Notes: a model not told the origin generated them from the letters alone. A stretch of DNA of 64,000 nucleotides from an uncultured Verrucomicrobiales bacterium (GCA_937969495.1 CALBVY010000036.1:23032-87031); one strand, 5' to 3'. Numbered from the stretch's first letter, positions 48,917 to 59,074 are shown. Made by a program: numbers and translations.

Positions 48917-48927
48917 GGTATTTTCTA

Positions 48928-50748
48928 TTAAGCATCTTCTGGCCGAATGAGCGCATAGAGTGTGCTTTCTGGTCCAGGCGTGCGCATTTCATCGTGAGCG
49001 ATTTCTAAGCCTCGTTCCTCGCTGACGCGAAATAGGAGGATGTGATCTTTACCGTAGATTTCTTTAAAACTCTCGATGGTAAACTTCGCGGAGAGTGAGG
49101 TTTTTTTAATCACAGCTCCTTGTGCGATGAAGTTTTCAAGGTTGCGGAGTTGGGGTCTGCTAGGGAAGCAAATACGTCCGCGCATGTGTCCCGCCACGGC
49201 TGTTTGGTGATGCGCATCATCATCCATGGGGGCTACTTGCCAGATATTCTCTCTGCCAAAGACCTGCACAAAGTGATGTGAGGCTAGGGAGTTCACTTCA
49301 TCATTAGGCGTGGTGGCGATAAGCTGTCCGAGACCGGTAAGATCCATCTCTTCCTCAACATACTCAGAGAGGATATTGGCGCGTTGAGCGCGGATGCCTT
49401 CCAGTTTTGCGCGTGCGATATTATCGTAGTTTGTATCCAGCATCATCACATCATAGCCGTCGTTAATGAGCGCCTTGGCAGCAAGGCGTGACCAGCTGCT
49501 AGCGCCAGCAAAGAGAATGCCACGTGGATTTTTTGTAGCGAGTCCTAGCTTGCGGGCTATAGGTGCGGCGAGCAGACCGTATATGGTGACAGTGCCAATG
49601 ATGACAATAAAGACGATGGGCACCATCTGGTGTGTGACTTTTCCTATTTCTGGACTGAGGGTCCCTGCATGCACGGCTTCGTCAAATTCTAAGGCGAAGA
49701 TGGCCGTTACCGCTGCTGCGACGATGCCTCGTGGCGCCATGGCGGAGAGAAAGACTTGATCCTTGATGCTTACGCTTTTGCTGAGTATGTTAGAGGAAAA
49801 TACGGAGAGTGGCCGGATGATAATGACCAGTAATGCCAGTAAGATGAGACCAGGTAACAGGGCATCTTGTAGTTCTGAAATAGCGATTCTTCCTGAGAGG
49901 ATAATGAATAGCACAGAGATAATGAGGACGCGTAAATTTTCTTTAAACTCAAGGATATGCTTAACTGAGACGGACTTCTGATTAGCGAGTGCGATGCCAA
50001 GTACGGTGCTGGTAAGGAGTCCAGATTCAGCCTGAATTGAATTAGACGCGGCGAAGGCCATGGCGGTGACGGCAAGGAGAAATACCGAGTGGAGATAATC
50101 TGGAATCAGGTGGTGTTTCAACATGAACTCGATGATTTTAGCCAAGATGAAGGCCATTACCACACCCACTAACAAGGTCATGCCGAGTGCATGCAGGATT
50201 TCTTCTTTGGCGGCATGCACATTACCGGCAATAGCTGCCTGATAGACGAGCACGGCGAGAATGGCGCCAATAGGGTCAACGATGATACCCTCCCATTTCA
50301 CGACATTGCCAATCTTACGCGAGGGTTTGATATGACGGAGTAGGGGGGCGATGACAGTAGGGCCTGTCACCACAAGGATGGCGCCTAACAAAGAGGCTAC
50401 CCTCCAATCATAGCTGAGTACATAACGGCATGTGGCATAGGTCAGAAGAAAGCTTACGACTACTCCAATGGTGCAGAGCCGCAGCACAGGCGTGCCGCTC
50501 ACCTTGAGGTCTGCAAATTTCAAGGTAAGTCCACCCTCGAATAAGATGACTGCCACGCAGATACCCACGGCAGAAAGAAGCACGTCATTACCAGCGAGGT
50601 AATGATCAATGGTAACGCCACTGAAGTGTCCAAGGGCAAAGCCAAAAGCCAATAAAACGAGAATGGAGGGAAGTTTCGCCCTCCAGGCAAGCCATTGCGC
50701 AATAATACCTAGGCCGAGGACGATGGTGAAATAGGTCAGTGGGGTCAT
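48928..50748 (-). CDS. CPA1-type cation:proton antiporter with C-terminal TrkA-N-like domain
   Basis: 606 residues: about 12 membrane helices (1-400; GPTVIAPLLRHIKPSRKIGNV is the ion-site region, LSAMAPRGIVAAAVTAI the second), then a cytosolic Rossmann domain from about 410 (GILFAGASSWSRLAAKALIN, VMMLDTNYDNIARAKL) and a TrkA-C-like end. Nucleotide-sensing antiporters of this layout exchange Na+ or K+ for H+ to keep pH. Specificity not readable. Confidence 0.92.
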   Translation of the reverse strand: MTPLTYFTIVLGLGIIAQWLAWRAKLPSILVLLAFGFALGHFSGVTIDHYLAGNDVLLSAVGICVAVILFEGGLTLKFADLKVSGTPVLRLCTIGVVVSFLLTYATCRYVLSYDWRVASLLGAILVVTGPTVIAPLLRHIKPSRKIGNVVKWEGIIVDPIGAILAVLVYQAAIAGNVHAAKEEILHALGMTLLVGVVMAFILAKIIEFMLKHHLIPDYLHSVFLLAVTAMAFAASNSIQAESGLLTSTVLGIALANQKSVSVKHILEFKENLRVLIISVLFIILSGRIAISELQDALLPGLILLALLVIIIRPLSVFSSNILSKSVSIKDQVFLSAMAPRGIVAAAVTAIFALEFDEAVHAGTLSPEIGKVTHQMVPIVFIVIIGTVTIYGLLAAPIARKLGLATKNPRGILFAGASSWSRLAAKALINDGYDVMMLDTNYDNIARAKLEGIRAQRANILSEYVEEEMDLTGLGQLIATTPNDEVNSLASHHFVQVFGRENIWQVAPMDDDAHHQTAVAGHMRGRICFPSRPQLRNLENFIAQGAVIKKTSLSAKFTIESFKEIYGKDHILLFRVSEERGLEIAHDEMRTPGPESTLYALIRPEDA

Positions 50749-50931
50749 GAATCTGAAGTAGTATTCAAGAGTGAAAATACCTTTCTGACGATGGCTAATA
50801 CGCCGAACATCTGAACTATTTTCCTGAGAAAAAATATTCTGTGGGATAATTCAGACATGGTGGCTTGACGCGGGGTGCTCAATTCGTCAATCTCGCAATC
50901 ATGGTTTTCTCACCTCGGTAATTCCTTGGGG

Positions 50932-52665
50932 ATGAAAACTTTTATGTTTGCGACGAAAACACTCACTAACCAAGCGAAGAACCACACCGTGTATTCCAAC
51001 GAAGATTACCTTCTCGAATTATTGACTGAGGCAGGCTTAGTAGCCTTAGAAGAGATAGACGCCTTGCGCGGTCAACTTACAGGCCAAGAGAGCGTTGTAG
51101 GACGCCTTATTGCTGATAACCGCTTGACCGAGGAGCAAATCGCTCAGGTCTCTGCGCAGAGTTCCAGTATGGATTACGTGGATCTGGCTCATTTGCCCAT
51201 TTCACCCACGGTCTTTGAACTCGTGCCAGATGAGATTGCTAAGCGTTTTCGCGCAGTGCCTATCGCGGATGATGGTACATATCTTACCGTCGCGGTGGCA
51301 GATCCTCTTGATTTTGAGACTTTAGATAGCCTCCCGCATCTACTTGGGCGTGAGATAAATACCGTGTGTGCTACAGCTAGTGCTATTCATCAGGTTATCC
51401 ACCAGAACTATGGTGGTGATATAGCTGAGGCTACAGATGCTGAGAGCTTTACCGTGGTGAGTTCAGAAGGTGATGAAGAGGCGTCTGCCGATGACGCTCC
51501 GATTATTAAAATGGTTTCCTCCATGCTGCTTGAGTCCTTTAAGATGAAGGCTAGTGATATTCACATTGAGCCGATGGAAACCACCTTGCGTATTCGTTAC
51601 CGTATCGATGGCAAGTTGGTGGAAATGGATAATCATCCCAAAAAACTTCACCCAGCGATCATTGCCCGTATTAAGGTGATGAGCGGTTCCATGAGTATTG
51701 CTGAGAAGCGCCTGCCTCAGGATGGACGGATTCAGATCCGCGTAGCAGGGAAGGAGGTAGATCTCCGGGTTTCATCCGTACCTAGTAATCATGGTGAAAG
51801 CGTGGTGATGCGTATTCTGGATAAGACATCACTGATGTTAGGTTTGCCGGAGCTTGGCTTCCTCTCAGATGATCAGGATACGATAGAAAAAATGATCCGC
51901 TTACCAGATGGGATTATCCTGGTGACGGGTCCTACCGGTTCTGGTAAAACGACGACTCTCTACGGCTGTCTAAATACGATTAACACTCCGGACCGTAAGA
52001 TCATCACCGTGGAAGACCCTGTGGAATACGAGCTCCCTGGGATTAACCAAGTGATGGTAAAAACAGACATTGGTATGACCTTCGCTGCCGCCCTGCGCGC
52101 GATGATGCGTCAGGCTCCCAATATTATTATGTTAGGTGAGATCCGTGATGCGGAGACTGCGGGTATTGCTATTCAGGCGGCACTTACTGGTCACTTAGTC
52201 TTTTCTACTCTCCATACCAATGACGCACCCGGTGCTGTGGCACGTCTTGCAGACATCGGGGTAAAGCGTTTCTTGGTCGCCTCATCAGTGCGTGCCATCA
52301 TTGCTCAGCGCTTGGTTCGTAAGCTTTGTCCTGCCTGTAAAACGGCAGCCATCCTCAATGACCGTGAAATGCGAACTCTGAATCTGGATGCCAAGCAGGT
52401 AGCAGAAAGTGACATCATGGGGCCTCAAGGGTGTGATGTCTGCCGCCAGATGGGTTACAAGGGGCGAGCGGGGATCTTTGAGATTTTTAAGGTGGATGAC
52501 GAAGTGCGCCACCTGATTAACGAGGAACTCACCTCACCGCAGCTACGCCGCCGCGCTCGTGAGCTGGGTATGCGCACCCTCCGTGAGGATGGGATTCGGA
52601 AGGTGCTCTCTGGTATGACATCCGCTTCCGAGGTGATGCGGGTCACGATGGCCGATAGCGATTAG
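50932..52665 (+). CDS. pilB: PilB/GspE-type assembly ATPase (first copy)
   Basis: 577 residues from ATG 50932. N-terminal MshEN-type domain (about 20-140), then the secretion ATPase: Walker A GPTGSGKTTTLYG (333-345), Asp box and VEYELPGINQVMV, Walker B NIIMLGEIRDAETA, His box LTGHLVFSTLHTNDAPGAV, and a four-Cys metal site (LCPACKT, GCDVC). It powers pilin polymerisation for type IV pili or a type II-like system. A frame extension to 50875 has no family match. Followed by a second paralogue 57 bases on. Confidence 0.94.
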   Translation: MKTFMFATKTLTNQAKNHTVYSNEDYLLELLTEAGLVALEEIDALRGQLTGQESVVGRLIADNRLTEEQIAQVSAQSSSMDYVDLAHLPISPTVFELVPDEIAKRFRAVPIADDGTYLTVAVADPLDFETLDSLPHLLGREINTVCATASAIHQVIHQNYGGDIAEATDAESFTVVSSEGDEEASADDAPIIKMVSSMLLESFKMKASDIHIEPMETTLRIRYRIDGKLVEMDNHPKKLHPAIIARIKVMSGSMSIAEKRLPQDGRIQIRVAGKEVDLRVSSVPSNHGESVVMRILDKTSLMLGLPELGFLSDDQDTIEKMIRLPDGIILVTGPTGSGKTTTLYGCLNTINTPDRKIITVEDPVEYELPGINQVMVKTDIGMTFAAALRAMMRQAPNIIMLGEIRDAETAGIAIQAALTGHLVFSTLHTNDAPGAVARLADIGVKRFLVASSVRAIIAQRLVRKLCPACKTAAILNDREMRTLNLDAKQVAESDIMGPQGCDVCRQMGYKGRAGIFEIFKVDDEVRHLINEELTSPQLRRRARELGMRTLREDGIRKVLSGMTSASEVMRVTMADSD

Positions 52666-52722
52666 AAAAGCTAAGACCTCGAAAATAAGCCCCGGATCTA
52701 AGTAACAGCTTAACTATTTTTC

Positions 52723-54396
52723 ATGGAAAATTCACAACTCATCGATATTTTCACCAACCGAGGATTGATTGATCAATACCTTGCGGCGGACATTGTACAA
52801 GAAGTCGAGAACAGCGGCAAAGAGATTGCCGAAATCATGGCCGACTATGAGGTCATTCAGGATAAAGATGATGTCTGGCCGATTATTGCTAACGAGCTGG
52901 GTGTTAATATGGTAGATCTCAGCCACTTTGATCCTCCACCTGAATTACTAGCATTGATCCCTTCAGGTATGGCGCGTCTACATGGTGCTCTTCCTGTAAA
53001 TTTCGATAATGAAGGGCTCACGGTGTGTCTTGTAGATCCACTCAACCCTCAGGTGATTGAGGATCTTCGTTTTGCGCTTGGTAAAGAAATTATCCTAACC
53101 ATTGCTCCAGATCACGTCGTTGAGAAAAAGCTGGATGAAGCATACGGGGGTCAGGGTCAGGCGATGGACGATATCCTCGGGCAGCTTGAAATCACCAGTA
53201 AAAGTGATCAAAATGCCGTAGATATCGAGGCAGAGGCAAACTCCGCTCCTATTATTCGTTATGTTGATCTAGTGCTCTATCAGGCGATTAATGAAGGTGC
53301 CTCAGATATTCATTTTGAGCCTTTTGAGGCGGACTTTAAGATCCGGTATCGCGTTGATGGTGCTCTTTATGAGATGGCTCCGCCCCCAGTGCACCTTGCT
53401 TTGCCTATTCTTTCTCGGATTAAGGTGATGTCGAATATGAACATCGCGGAAAAGCGGGTTCCTCAGGACGGGCGTATTGTTAAACACATCGGTGAGAAGC
53501 AGGTGGACATGCGTGTTTCCACCCTACCTACACAACACGGTGAGAGTATCGTATTGCGGGTATTGGACCGCAGTAATGTGAATCTCAGTTTGGATATGCT
53601 GGGTATGCCTGCTGCTGTCTTTGATTATATTAATGAGACCGTGCGTAAACCCAATGGTATCTTTATCTGCACCGGGCCTACTGGTGCTGGGAAAACGACC
53701 ACGCTCTACGCTGCGCTGAAAGAGATCAATAGCATTGATTCTAAGCTCCTCACCGCGGAGGATCCTGTGGAATATGATGTGGATGGTATTATCCAGGTGC
53801 CGGTAAATGATGCGATAGGTATGACATTTTCTCGTATCCTGCGCGCTTTCCTCCGTCAAGATCCAGATCGTATCCTCGTGGGAGAGATTCGTGATTTGGA
53901 TACCGCACAGATTGCCATTCAGGCATCTCTCACAGGTCACTTAGTTCTTTCCACATTGCATACCAATGATGCTCCCGGTGCGGTGACACGTCTAATTGAT
54001 ATGGGAACAGAGCCATTCTTAGTGGCAGCTTCCTTAGAGGGCGTGCTTGCGCAGCGGCTGTTGCGGACGATTTGTAAAAATTGCCGTGCTGCCTATGAGC
54101 CCAATGAGGCTCTACTCACTCAGCTTGGCGTGACTTCCCATGAGCTTGGGGACAAGGAGTTTTACACAGGTCGTGGATGTGATGTCTGTGATCAATCGGG
54201 TTACAAAGGCCGCCGTGGACTCTTTGAGCTGCTTGATATCACAGACCCATTACGAGATTTGATCACGGAGCGAGCACCCACCGTCGTGCTGAAACAAAAA
54301 GCAATAGAACTAGGGATGCAGACTCTCCGTGAAGATGGCTTACGCAATATCTACCAAGGTAGCACGACCATTGAAGAGGTTCTCAAATACACTTAA
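52723..54396 (+). CDS. PilB/GspE-type assembly ATPase (second copy)
   Basis: 557 residues, paralogue of the preceding gene. MshEN domain at about 5-140; Walker A GPTGAGKTTTLYA (318-330), Walker B RILVGEIRDLDTA, His box LTGHLVLSTLHTNDAPGAV, and four-Cys motif ICKNCRA, GCDVC. Shared lengths and motifs with copy one, but the N-terminal domains differ. Tandem copies could form a mixed hexamer or serve two pili; not decidable here. 107 bases before pilC. Confidence 0.93.
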   Translation: MENSQLIDIFTNRGLIDQYLAADIVQEVENSGKEIAEIMADYEVIQDKDDVWPIIANELGVNMVDLSHFDPPPELLALIPSGMARLHGALPVNFDNEGLTVCLVDPLNPQVIEDLRFALGKEIILTIAPDHVVEKKLDEAYGGQGQAMDDILGQLEITSKSDQNAVDIEAEANSAPIIRYVDLVLYQAINEGASDIHFEPFEADFKIRYRVDGALYEMAPPPVHLALPILSRIKVMSNMNIAEKRVPQDGRIVKHIGEKQVDMRVSTLPTQHGESIVLRVLDRSNVNLSLDMLGMPAAVFDYINETVRKPNGIFICTGPTGAGKTTTLYAALKEINSIDSKLLTAEDPVEYDVDGIIQVPVNDAIGMTFSRILRAFLRQDPDRILVGEIRDLDTAQIAIQASLTGHLVLSTLHTNDAPGAVTRLIDMGTEPFLVAASLEGVLAQRLLRTICKNCRAAYEPNEALLTQLGVTSHELGDKEFYTGRGCDVCDQSGYKGRRGLFELLDITDPLRDLITERAPTVVLKQKAIELGMQTLREDGLRNIYQGSTTIEEVLKYT

Positions 54397-54503
54397 GCAA
54401 TGTAACCATAGGAAATTGTTCCTTCACCGAGCTATTTTACTATTTCCAAAACATACGATTTCACACAGGATTATTCCACTAACTAATACATTTCATCCAG
54501 ATC

Positions 54504-55784
54504 ATGGCTAATTTTCAATATACGGCACTCGATGCCAAGGGCGAGCAAACTACCGGCACTGTGCCTGCATCCAGCGAAGCAGAAGCCATTCAGCAACTGC
54601 GCGGACAAGGGCTCTATCCTACGCAGGTTGTTGAGGAGGGTAAAGGTAGCCTCACAGCAGGTAAGGCAAAGACAAAAACTCGTGGTAAAAAGAGTGTTAA
54701 AAAAGTCACCGGTGGAAAAATTAAACCAAAGGTGCTGATGATCTTTACCCGTCAGTTAGCTACGCTCATTGATTCTGGTCTCCCACTTCTCCGAGGTCTT
54801 ACCGTGCTCGGTAAGCAGGAGCCTAATCCAGTGCTCCGTTCTACTGTTAACTCATTAGCAGACTCTGTGCAAACTGGAGCCACCTTCTCAGAGAGTCTTT
54901 CTCAGCACCCACGTATCTTTAATAAGCTCTATGTCAACATGGTCAAAGCTGGTGAGCTTGGTGGTGTGTTAGAAGTGGTTCTCACACGTCTTGCCGAGTA
55001 CATGGAAAAAGCCCATAAGCTTAAGAATAAGATCGTCTCCGCGATGGTCTATCCAGTGATCGTGCTCTTTATTGCGGTGGCGATTTTGGTATTCCTGATG
55101 CTTTTCATCGTGCCTAAGTTTAAGGAAATGTTTGCCGATCAGGGGGGTGACGGACTGCCTATGATTTCTCGTGTGGTATTTGGCATGTCTGAAAATATGC
55201 TGGCTCGGCCTTATGTGTTACCGAACATTGTGTGGATTTTTATAGTGCTTGCGGCTATTTTTGTATTTCTCAAAGTATGGTCAAATACCAAGGGCGGAAG
55301 ATCCGCCGTGGATGCCTTTAAACTTAAGCTGCCCGTTTTTGGTGATCTTACCAAGAAAAGTGCTATCTCACGTTTTGCACGTACGCTTGGAACTCTGGTT
55401 ACCTCCGGTGTTCCCATTCTTCAGGCGCTTACCATTACCCGTGATACCGCTGGTAACGTGGTTGTTTCCAAGGCTATTGATAAAGTCCATGAAGCCGTTA
55501 AGGAAGGGGAGTCGATTGTCGCACCCCTTCAGTCTTCTAAGATATTCCCTTCCATGGTGATCAGTATGGTGGATGTGGGTGAGGAGACTGGACAGCTGCC
55601 AGAGATGCTCTTGAAAATTGCTGATGTCTATGACGATGAGGTGGATAATGCTGTTACCGCCCTAACATCTGTATTGGAGCCAATCATGATTGTCTTCCTA
55701 GCCCTAGTGGTGGGAACCATCGTATTTGCTCTCTTCCTGCCACTGATCAAGATGATCCAGAACGTGGACGGAGCACCGGCTTAG
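54504..55784 (+). CDS. pilC: type IV pilus/type II secretion inner-membrane platform protein
   Basis: 426 residues, GspF/PilC family. Basic linker (about 50-75), two GspF domains (about 85-210 and 285-410), each with helical and membrane parts: FTRQLATLIDSGLPLLRGL and FARTLGTLVTSGVPILQAL are the repeat signatures. Three membrane helices (near 190, 245, 395). It docks the ATPases at the pilus base. No pilM/N/O/P/Q genes follow. Confidence 0.95.
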   Translation: MANFQYTALDAKGEQTTGTVPASSEAEAIQQLRGQGLYPTQVVEEGKGSLTAGKAKTKTRGKKSVKKVTGGKIKPKVLMIFTRQLATLIDSGLPLLRGLTVLGKQEPNPVLRSTVNSLADSVQTGATFSESLSQHPRIFNKLYVNMVKAGELGGVLEVVLTRLAEYMEKAHKLKNKIVSAMVYPVIVLFIAVAILVFLMLFIVPKFKEMFADQGGDGLPMISRVVFGMSENMLARPYVLPNIVWIFIVLAAIFVFLKVWSNTKGGRSAVDAFKLKLPVFGDLTKKSAISRFARTLGTLVTSGVPILQALTITRDTAGNVVVSKAIDKVHEAVKEGESIVAPLQSSKIFPSMVISMVDVGEETGQLPEMLLKIADVYDDEVDNAVTALTSVLEPIMIVFLALVVGTIVFALFLPLIKMIQNVDGAPA

Positions 55785-55811
55785 AAATTCATCTATTAAA
55801 ACCCTCAAATG

Positions 55812-55870
55812 ACCCTAGCAAACGCCGCCCATGCCTCATCTGGGAAGGCGTTACGCTAGGGTTACTTTTT
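55812..55870 (+). terminator. terminator after pilC
   Basis: ACCCTAGC (55812-55819) pairs with GCTAGGGT (55855-55862), extended by AACGCC with GGCGTT around a small bulge; TTTTT follows at 55866-55870. Strong Rho-independent form. Confidence 0.85.
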
Positions 55871-55970
55871 ATCTATCTACTTATCGAATTTTGTGGGATG
55901 TCACTATCTCATGACTTTCTCTCCATAGTCACCTAAGATTTGTTACCTCCCCCACAAACCTATTTACCTC

Positions 55971-56648
55971 ATGTCAGAAAAATCTCCGCAACCGGAAAAA
56001 GAAAATAAGGCTCTCGAAAAAGCTGTTCATACGGAACCATCTTCAGAAAAGAAAGAGGCGGCATCTACAGAAGAAACAGTAAAGCCTGCTAAAAAAGCGC
56101 GTGCTAGCAAGTCGGGTAAAAATGCTAAGAAAAAAACAGCTCGCAAGAAAGATGCGGAAGCTTCTGCGCCGAAAGAACAGGAGGAATCTAAGCCATCCCA
56201 ACCAGAGCAGCAAAAGCAGTCTGGCAATCAGCGTGACCAAAACGAAAAAAGAGAACAGGAAGACCAGCATCCCCCTGAGACTGCACGTAAGCAGGGGCGT
56301 AATCGCCGCAGCCGTGGTGGACGTGGTAATAACCGACAAGATACCGCTGAAGAACCTAAGGTAAAGCTAGACACCAAGCTTGTGGCGAAGCGCGCTTGGA
56401 AAATATTTCTTGGTGAGGTCAATGAAGAAGGCCTTGCCCTCATTGCTGATAAAGACGCTAGAGAGCTGGCAAAACGCAGCCTACGCGTGGCTGAAATTTA
56501 TTCACGTGAAGAGGCTGTGCAGTTGGCTAAAACCAGGGTGAATAAAAAAGATAAAGCGCCCACCAAATCTGAGATACAAGACAAGCCAGCACCAGTGCAG
56601 CAGACTACTTCAGAGCCTACAGATGAGGATCAGTCTGAGATAGCTTGA
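55971..56648 (+). CDS. Lys/Glu-rich protein with RG-rich patch and conserved C-terminal block
   Basis: 225 residues. Residues 1-105 are a low-complexity Lys/Glu/Ala/Gln stretch, a basic Arg/Gly patch follows (RNRRSRGGRGNNR at about 110-122), and residues about 131-190 look folded and helical (LVAKRAWKIFLGEVNEEG, LAKRSLRVAEIYSREEAV). The RG patch suggests nucleic-acid binding. No family recognised. Convergent with, and overlapping by 19 bases, the aldo/keto reductase gene. Confidence 0.75.
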   Translation: MSEKSPQPEKENKALEKAVHTEPSSEKKEAASTEETVKPAKKARASKSGKNAKKKTARKKDAEASAPKEQEESKPSQPEQQKQSGNQRDQNEKREQEDQHPPETARKQGRNRRSRGGRGNNRQDTAEEPKVKLDTKLVAKRAWKIFLGEVNEEGLALIADKDARELAKRSLRVAEIYSREEAVQLAKTRVNKKDKAPTKSEIQDKPAPVQQTTSEPTDEDQSEIA

Positions 56649-57628
56649 TCGATAGATGTTAATTCCTCATTGGTAAACTCTAGCTGCTCTAGACAGCGGG
56701 TGTTTTCTTCCAGTTGCCTAACGCTAGATGCTCCAATGAGCGCGCTGGTGACGGCTGGATGGTGGAGTACCCAAGCTAGCGCCATTTGCGAGAGCGTTTG
56801 TCCGCGCCGCTCTGCAATGCGCTGTAGCTTATGCAGTTGGTCGATCTTTTTATTCACTTCTTCTTTTTGCAGGAATCCGTGGTTTTTTTCCGCACGTGAG
56901 TTTGCAGGGATACCGTCAAGATAGCGGCTGGTTAGGAGGCCTTGTGCGAGAGGGGAAAAGGGAATGCAGCCGATGCCTTTTTCTAGTAATAAATCCGTGA
57001 GGCCATGTTCGATCCAGCGATCAAAGATGTGATACCGTGGCTGGTGGATGAGGCAGCGCACTCCCATGTTTGCTAGGATATTGTTAGCTTCTGCGGCTAA
57101 TTCCTCAGTGTAGTTAGAAATACCTACGTAAAGTGCTTTGCCCTGCTGCACGGCTGTGGCGAGAGCTCCCATGGTTTCTTCCAGAGGAGTGTCTGGATCT
57201 GGACGGTGGGAGTAGAAAATATCTACATAATCAAGCTGGAGACGTTCTAGAGACTGATCCAGCGAGGATAAGAGATATTTCCGCGAACCAAAGTCACCAT
57301 AGGGGCCATCCCACATGTGATAGCCAGCTTTGGAGGAAATGACAAGTTCGTCTCTGTGGCCTCTGAGGTCTTCTTTGAGAATCTTACCACAATTGCGCTC
57401 TGCCGCGCCAGGTGGAGGTCCATAGTTGTTAGCAAAGTCAAAGTGTGTGATCCCAAGATCAAAGGCACGGTGCATAATCGGCCTAGACTCTGTTAGGTCG
57501 TCAACATCGCCAAAGTTATGCCAAAAACCGAGAGATATAACAGGCAGCTTCAGCCCAGAGTCACCACAACGGCGATAAGGCATCCTGCCATCATAGCGTA
57601 GAGGATCAGGCTGATAGGAGGTCATCAA
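56630..57628 (-). CDS. aldo/keto reductase (YghZ-like)
   Basis: 332-residue NADPH-dependent reductase. MPYRRCGDSGLKLPVISLGFW, FDFANNYGPPPGAAE (catalytic Asp and Tyr), VISSKAGYHMWDGPYG (catalytic Lys), YVDIFYSHRPDP (His) and SALIGASSVRQLEEN (cofactor). The layout and length match the YghZ/L-glyceraldehyde 3-phosphate reductase subgroup. Substrate not certain; a methylglyoxal or aldehyde detoxifier is likely. Confidence 0.92.
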   Translation of the reverse strand: MMTSYQPDPLRYDGRMPYRRCGDSGLKLPVISLGFWHNFGDVDDLTESRPIMHRAFDLGITHFDFANNYGPPPGAAERNCGKILKEDLRGHRDELVISSKAGYHMWDGPYGDFGSRKYLLSSLDQSLERLQLDYVDIFYSHRPDPDTPLEETMGALATAVQQGKALYVGISNYTEELAAEANNILANMGVRCLIHQPRYHIFDRWIEHGLTDLLLEKGIGCIPFSPLAQGLLTSRYLDGIPANSRAEKNHGFLQKEEVNKKIDQLHKLQRIAERRGQTLSQMALAWVLHHPAVTSALIGASSVRQLEENTRCLEQLEFTNEELTSIDQAISD

Positions 57629-57643
57629 AGAATGCTGGTAGCC

Positions 57644-58210
57644 TTACACTGTCATCAGTTCCTTTTCCTTCTGCACCAGATGTTCGTCAATTTCTTTGAT
57701 AAACTTATTGGTAAGCTCCTGGACGGATTCTTCAAAGTCGTGCTGACCATCTTCCGTGATCTCATTGGCGGTTTTCATCTTTTTAGCTGCATCCATACCA
57801 TCTTTACGGCATCCACGGACGCGTACGCGGCCTTCTTCAGCAAGGGCTTTTACCATTTTCACCATATCCTTACGGCGCTCTTCTGAGAGCTCTGGCACAG
57901 GAAGGCGGAGGTGTTTACCTTCGTTGGAGGGGTTGAGGCCAATTTTGCTTTCGAGAATGGCTTTTTCAATATCTTTGGTCGTAGAGGGATCAAAGGGCTG
58001 AATCACTATCATACGTGGTTCTGGCACTGTGATTACGGCGAGCCCTTTGAGCTTCATGGAGCTGCCATAGCTAGACACATGGACATCAAGGTTTTCAATT
58101 AATGCTGGGCTGGCTTTTCCGGTGCGGACGGCGGCGAATTCATGAATAATGTATTCAACGGCTTTTTGCATGTTTTGTTCGGTCTCTAAAATGCTAGTAT
58201 CTGGGTCCAT
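57644..58210 (-). CDS. frr: ribosome recycling factor
   Basis: Frees ribosomes after termination with EF-G. 188 aa, RRF fold: FAAVRTGKASPALIENLDVHVSSYGS, LAVITVPEPRMIVIQPFD, GLNPSNEGKHLRLPVPELSEERRKDMVK. Family length 185. 45 bases after pyrH, the usual pyrH-frr order. No rpsB or tsf upstream here. Confidence 0.97.
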   Translation of the reverse strand: MDPDTSILETEQNMQKAVEYIIHEFAAVRTGKASPALIENLDVHVSSYGSSMKLKGLAVITVPEPRMIVIQPFDPSTTKDIEKAILESKIGLNPSNEGKHLRLPVPELSEERRKDMVKMVKALAEEGRVRVRGCRKDGMDAAKKMKTANEITEDGQHDFEESVQELTNKFIKEIDEHLVQKEKELMTV

Positions 58211-58255
58211 AATCTGAGTTATTTTGTTAGGTTAGAAGTTGGGTGCTAAAGTATA

Positions 58256-58990
58256 CTACCCCTTGTAAATGAGTGTGCCTATATCATCACCAGCGAGGGC
58301 TTTGGTGATATTGCCATCGCCATTAATATCAAAGACAATGATGGGGATATTGTTATCTTGGCATAGGGTAAAGGCGGTCGAGTCCATGACTTGAAGGTTT
58401 TTATTGAGGCATTCGCCGAAGTTGACTTTTTCATACCTAACTGCGTCTGGATTGGTTTTAGGGTCTGAGCAATAAACACCATCGACCATGGTGGCTTTCA
58501 TAATGGCATCGGCATTCATCTCGCTAGCTCGGAGCGCCGCAGTAGTATCTGTGGAGAAAAATGGGCTGCCTGTTCCTGCTGCAAAAATCACCACAGTTTT
58601 AGCGCTGAGTTGACGGTCAGCTTTGCGCCGGATAAATGGCTCAGCAACGTTTTTCATCTCAATCGCTGATTGGACAATACACGGCACATCTTCGGCCTCA
58701 AGAGCACTTTGTAGAGCGAGGGCATTCATCACCGTAGCCATCATACCGACGTAATCAGCTGTGGCACGGTCCATGCCACGGGCACTTGCTGATGCTCCGC
58801 GCCAGAAGTTCCCCCCACCACAGACGACGCCAATTTCAATATCTTGATCGGTGGCTTTTTTAATTTCCTTAGCCACACGTTCCACAATCTCAGGAGAAAT
58901 ATTATCCTGGCTCCCAGGTTCTCTCAGGGCCTCGCCACTGAGTTTTAAAATAACGCGTTTAAACTGACGATCTTCTTGTGGATTACTCAT
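58256..58990 (-). CDS. pyrH: UMP kinase
   Basis: Phosphorylates UMP to UDP. 244 residues from ATG 58990 (the frame is open back to 59032 but the N-terminus then exceeds the family). VILKLSGEALREPG, VVCGGGNFWRG (phosphate loop), ADYVGMMATVMNALAL, AAGTGSPFFSTDTTAALRA and MDSTAFTLCQDNNIPI. Upstream of frr on the same strand. Amino-acid kinase family, hexameric in bacteria. Confidence 0.96.
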   Translation of the reverse strand: MSNPQEDRQFKRVILKLSGEALREPGSQDNISPEIVERVAKEIKKATDQDIEIGVVCGGGNFWRGASASARGMDRATADYVGMMATVMNALALQSALEAEDVPCIVQSAIEMKNVAEPFIRRKADRQLSAKTVVIFAAGTGSPFFSTDTTAALRASEMNADAIMKATMVDGVYCSDPKTNPDAVRYEKVNFGECLNKNLQVMDSTAFTLCQDNNIPIIVFDINGDGNITKALAGDDIGTLIYKG

Positions 58991-59074
58991 AGTGTCACGG
59001 ATGACAATCATGATTCCGCCTGAAAGAGTCAAGGCGCGAATCGGCTCTCCTTTATAGATAGCCTACCTAGTGCA

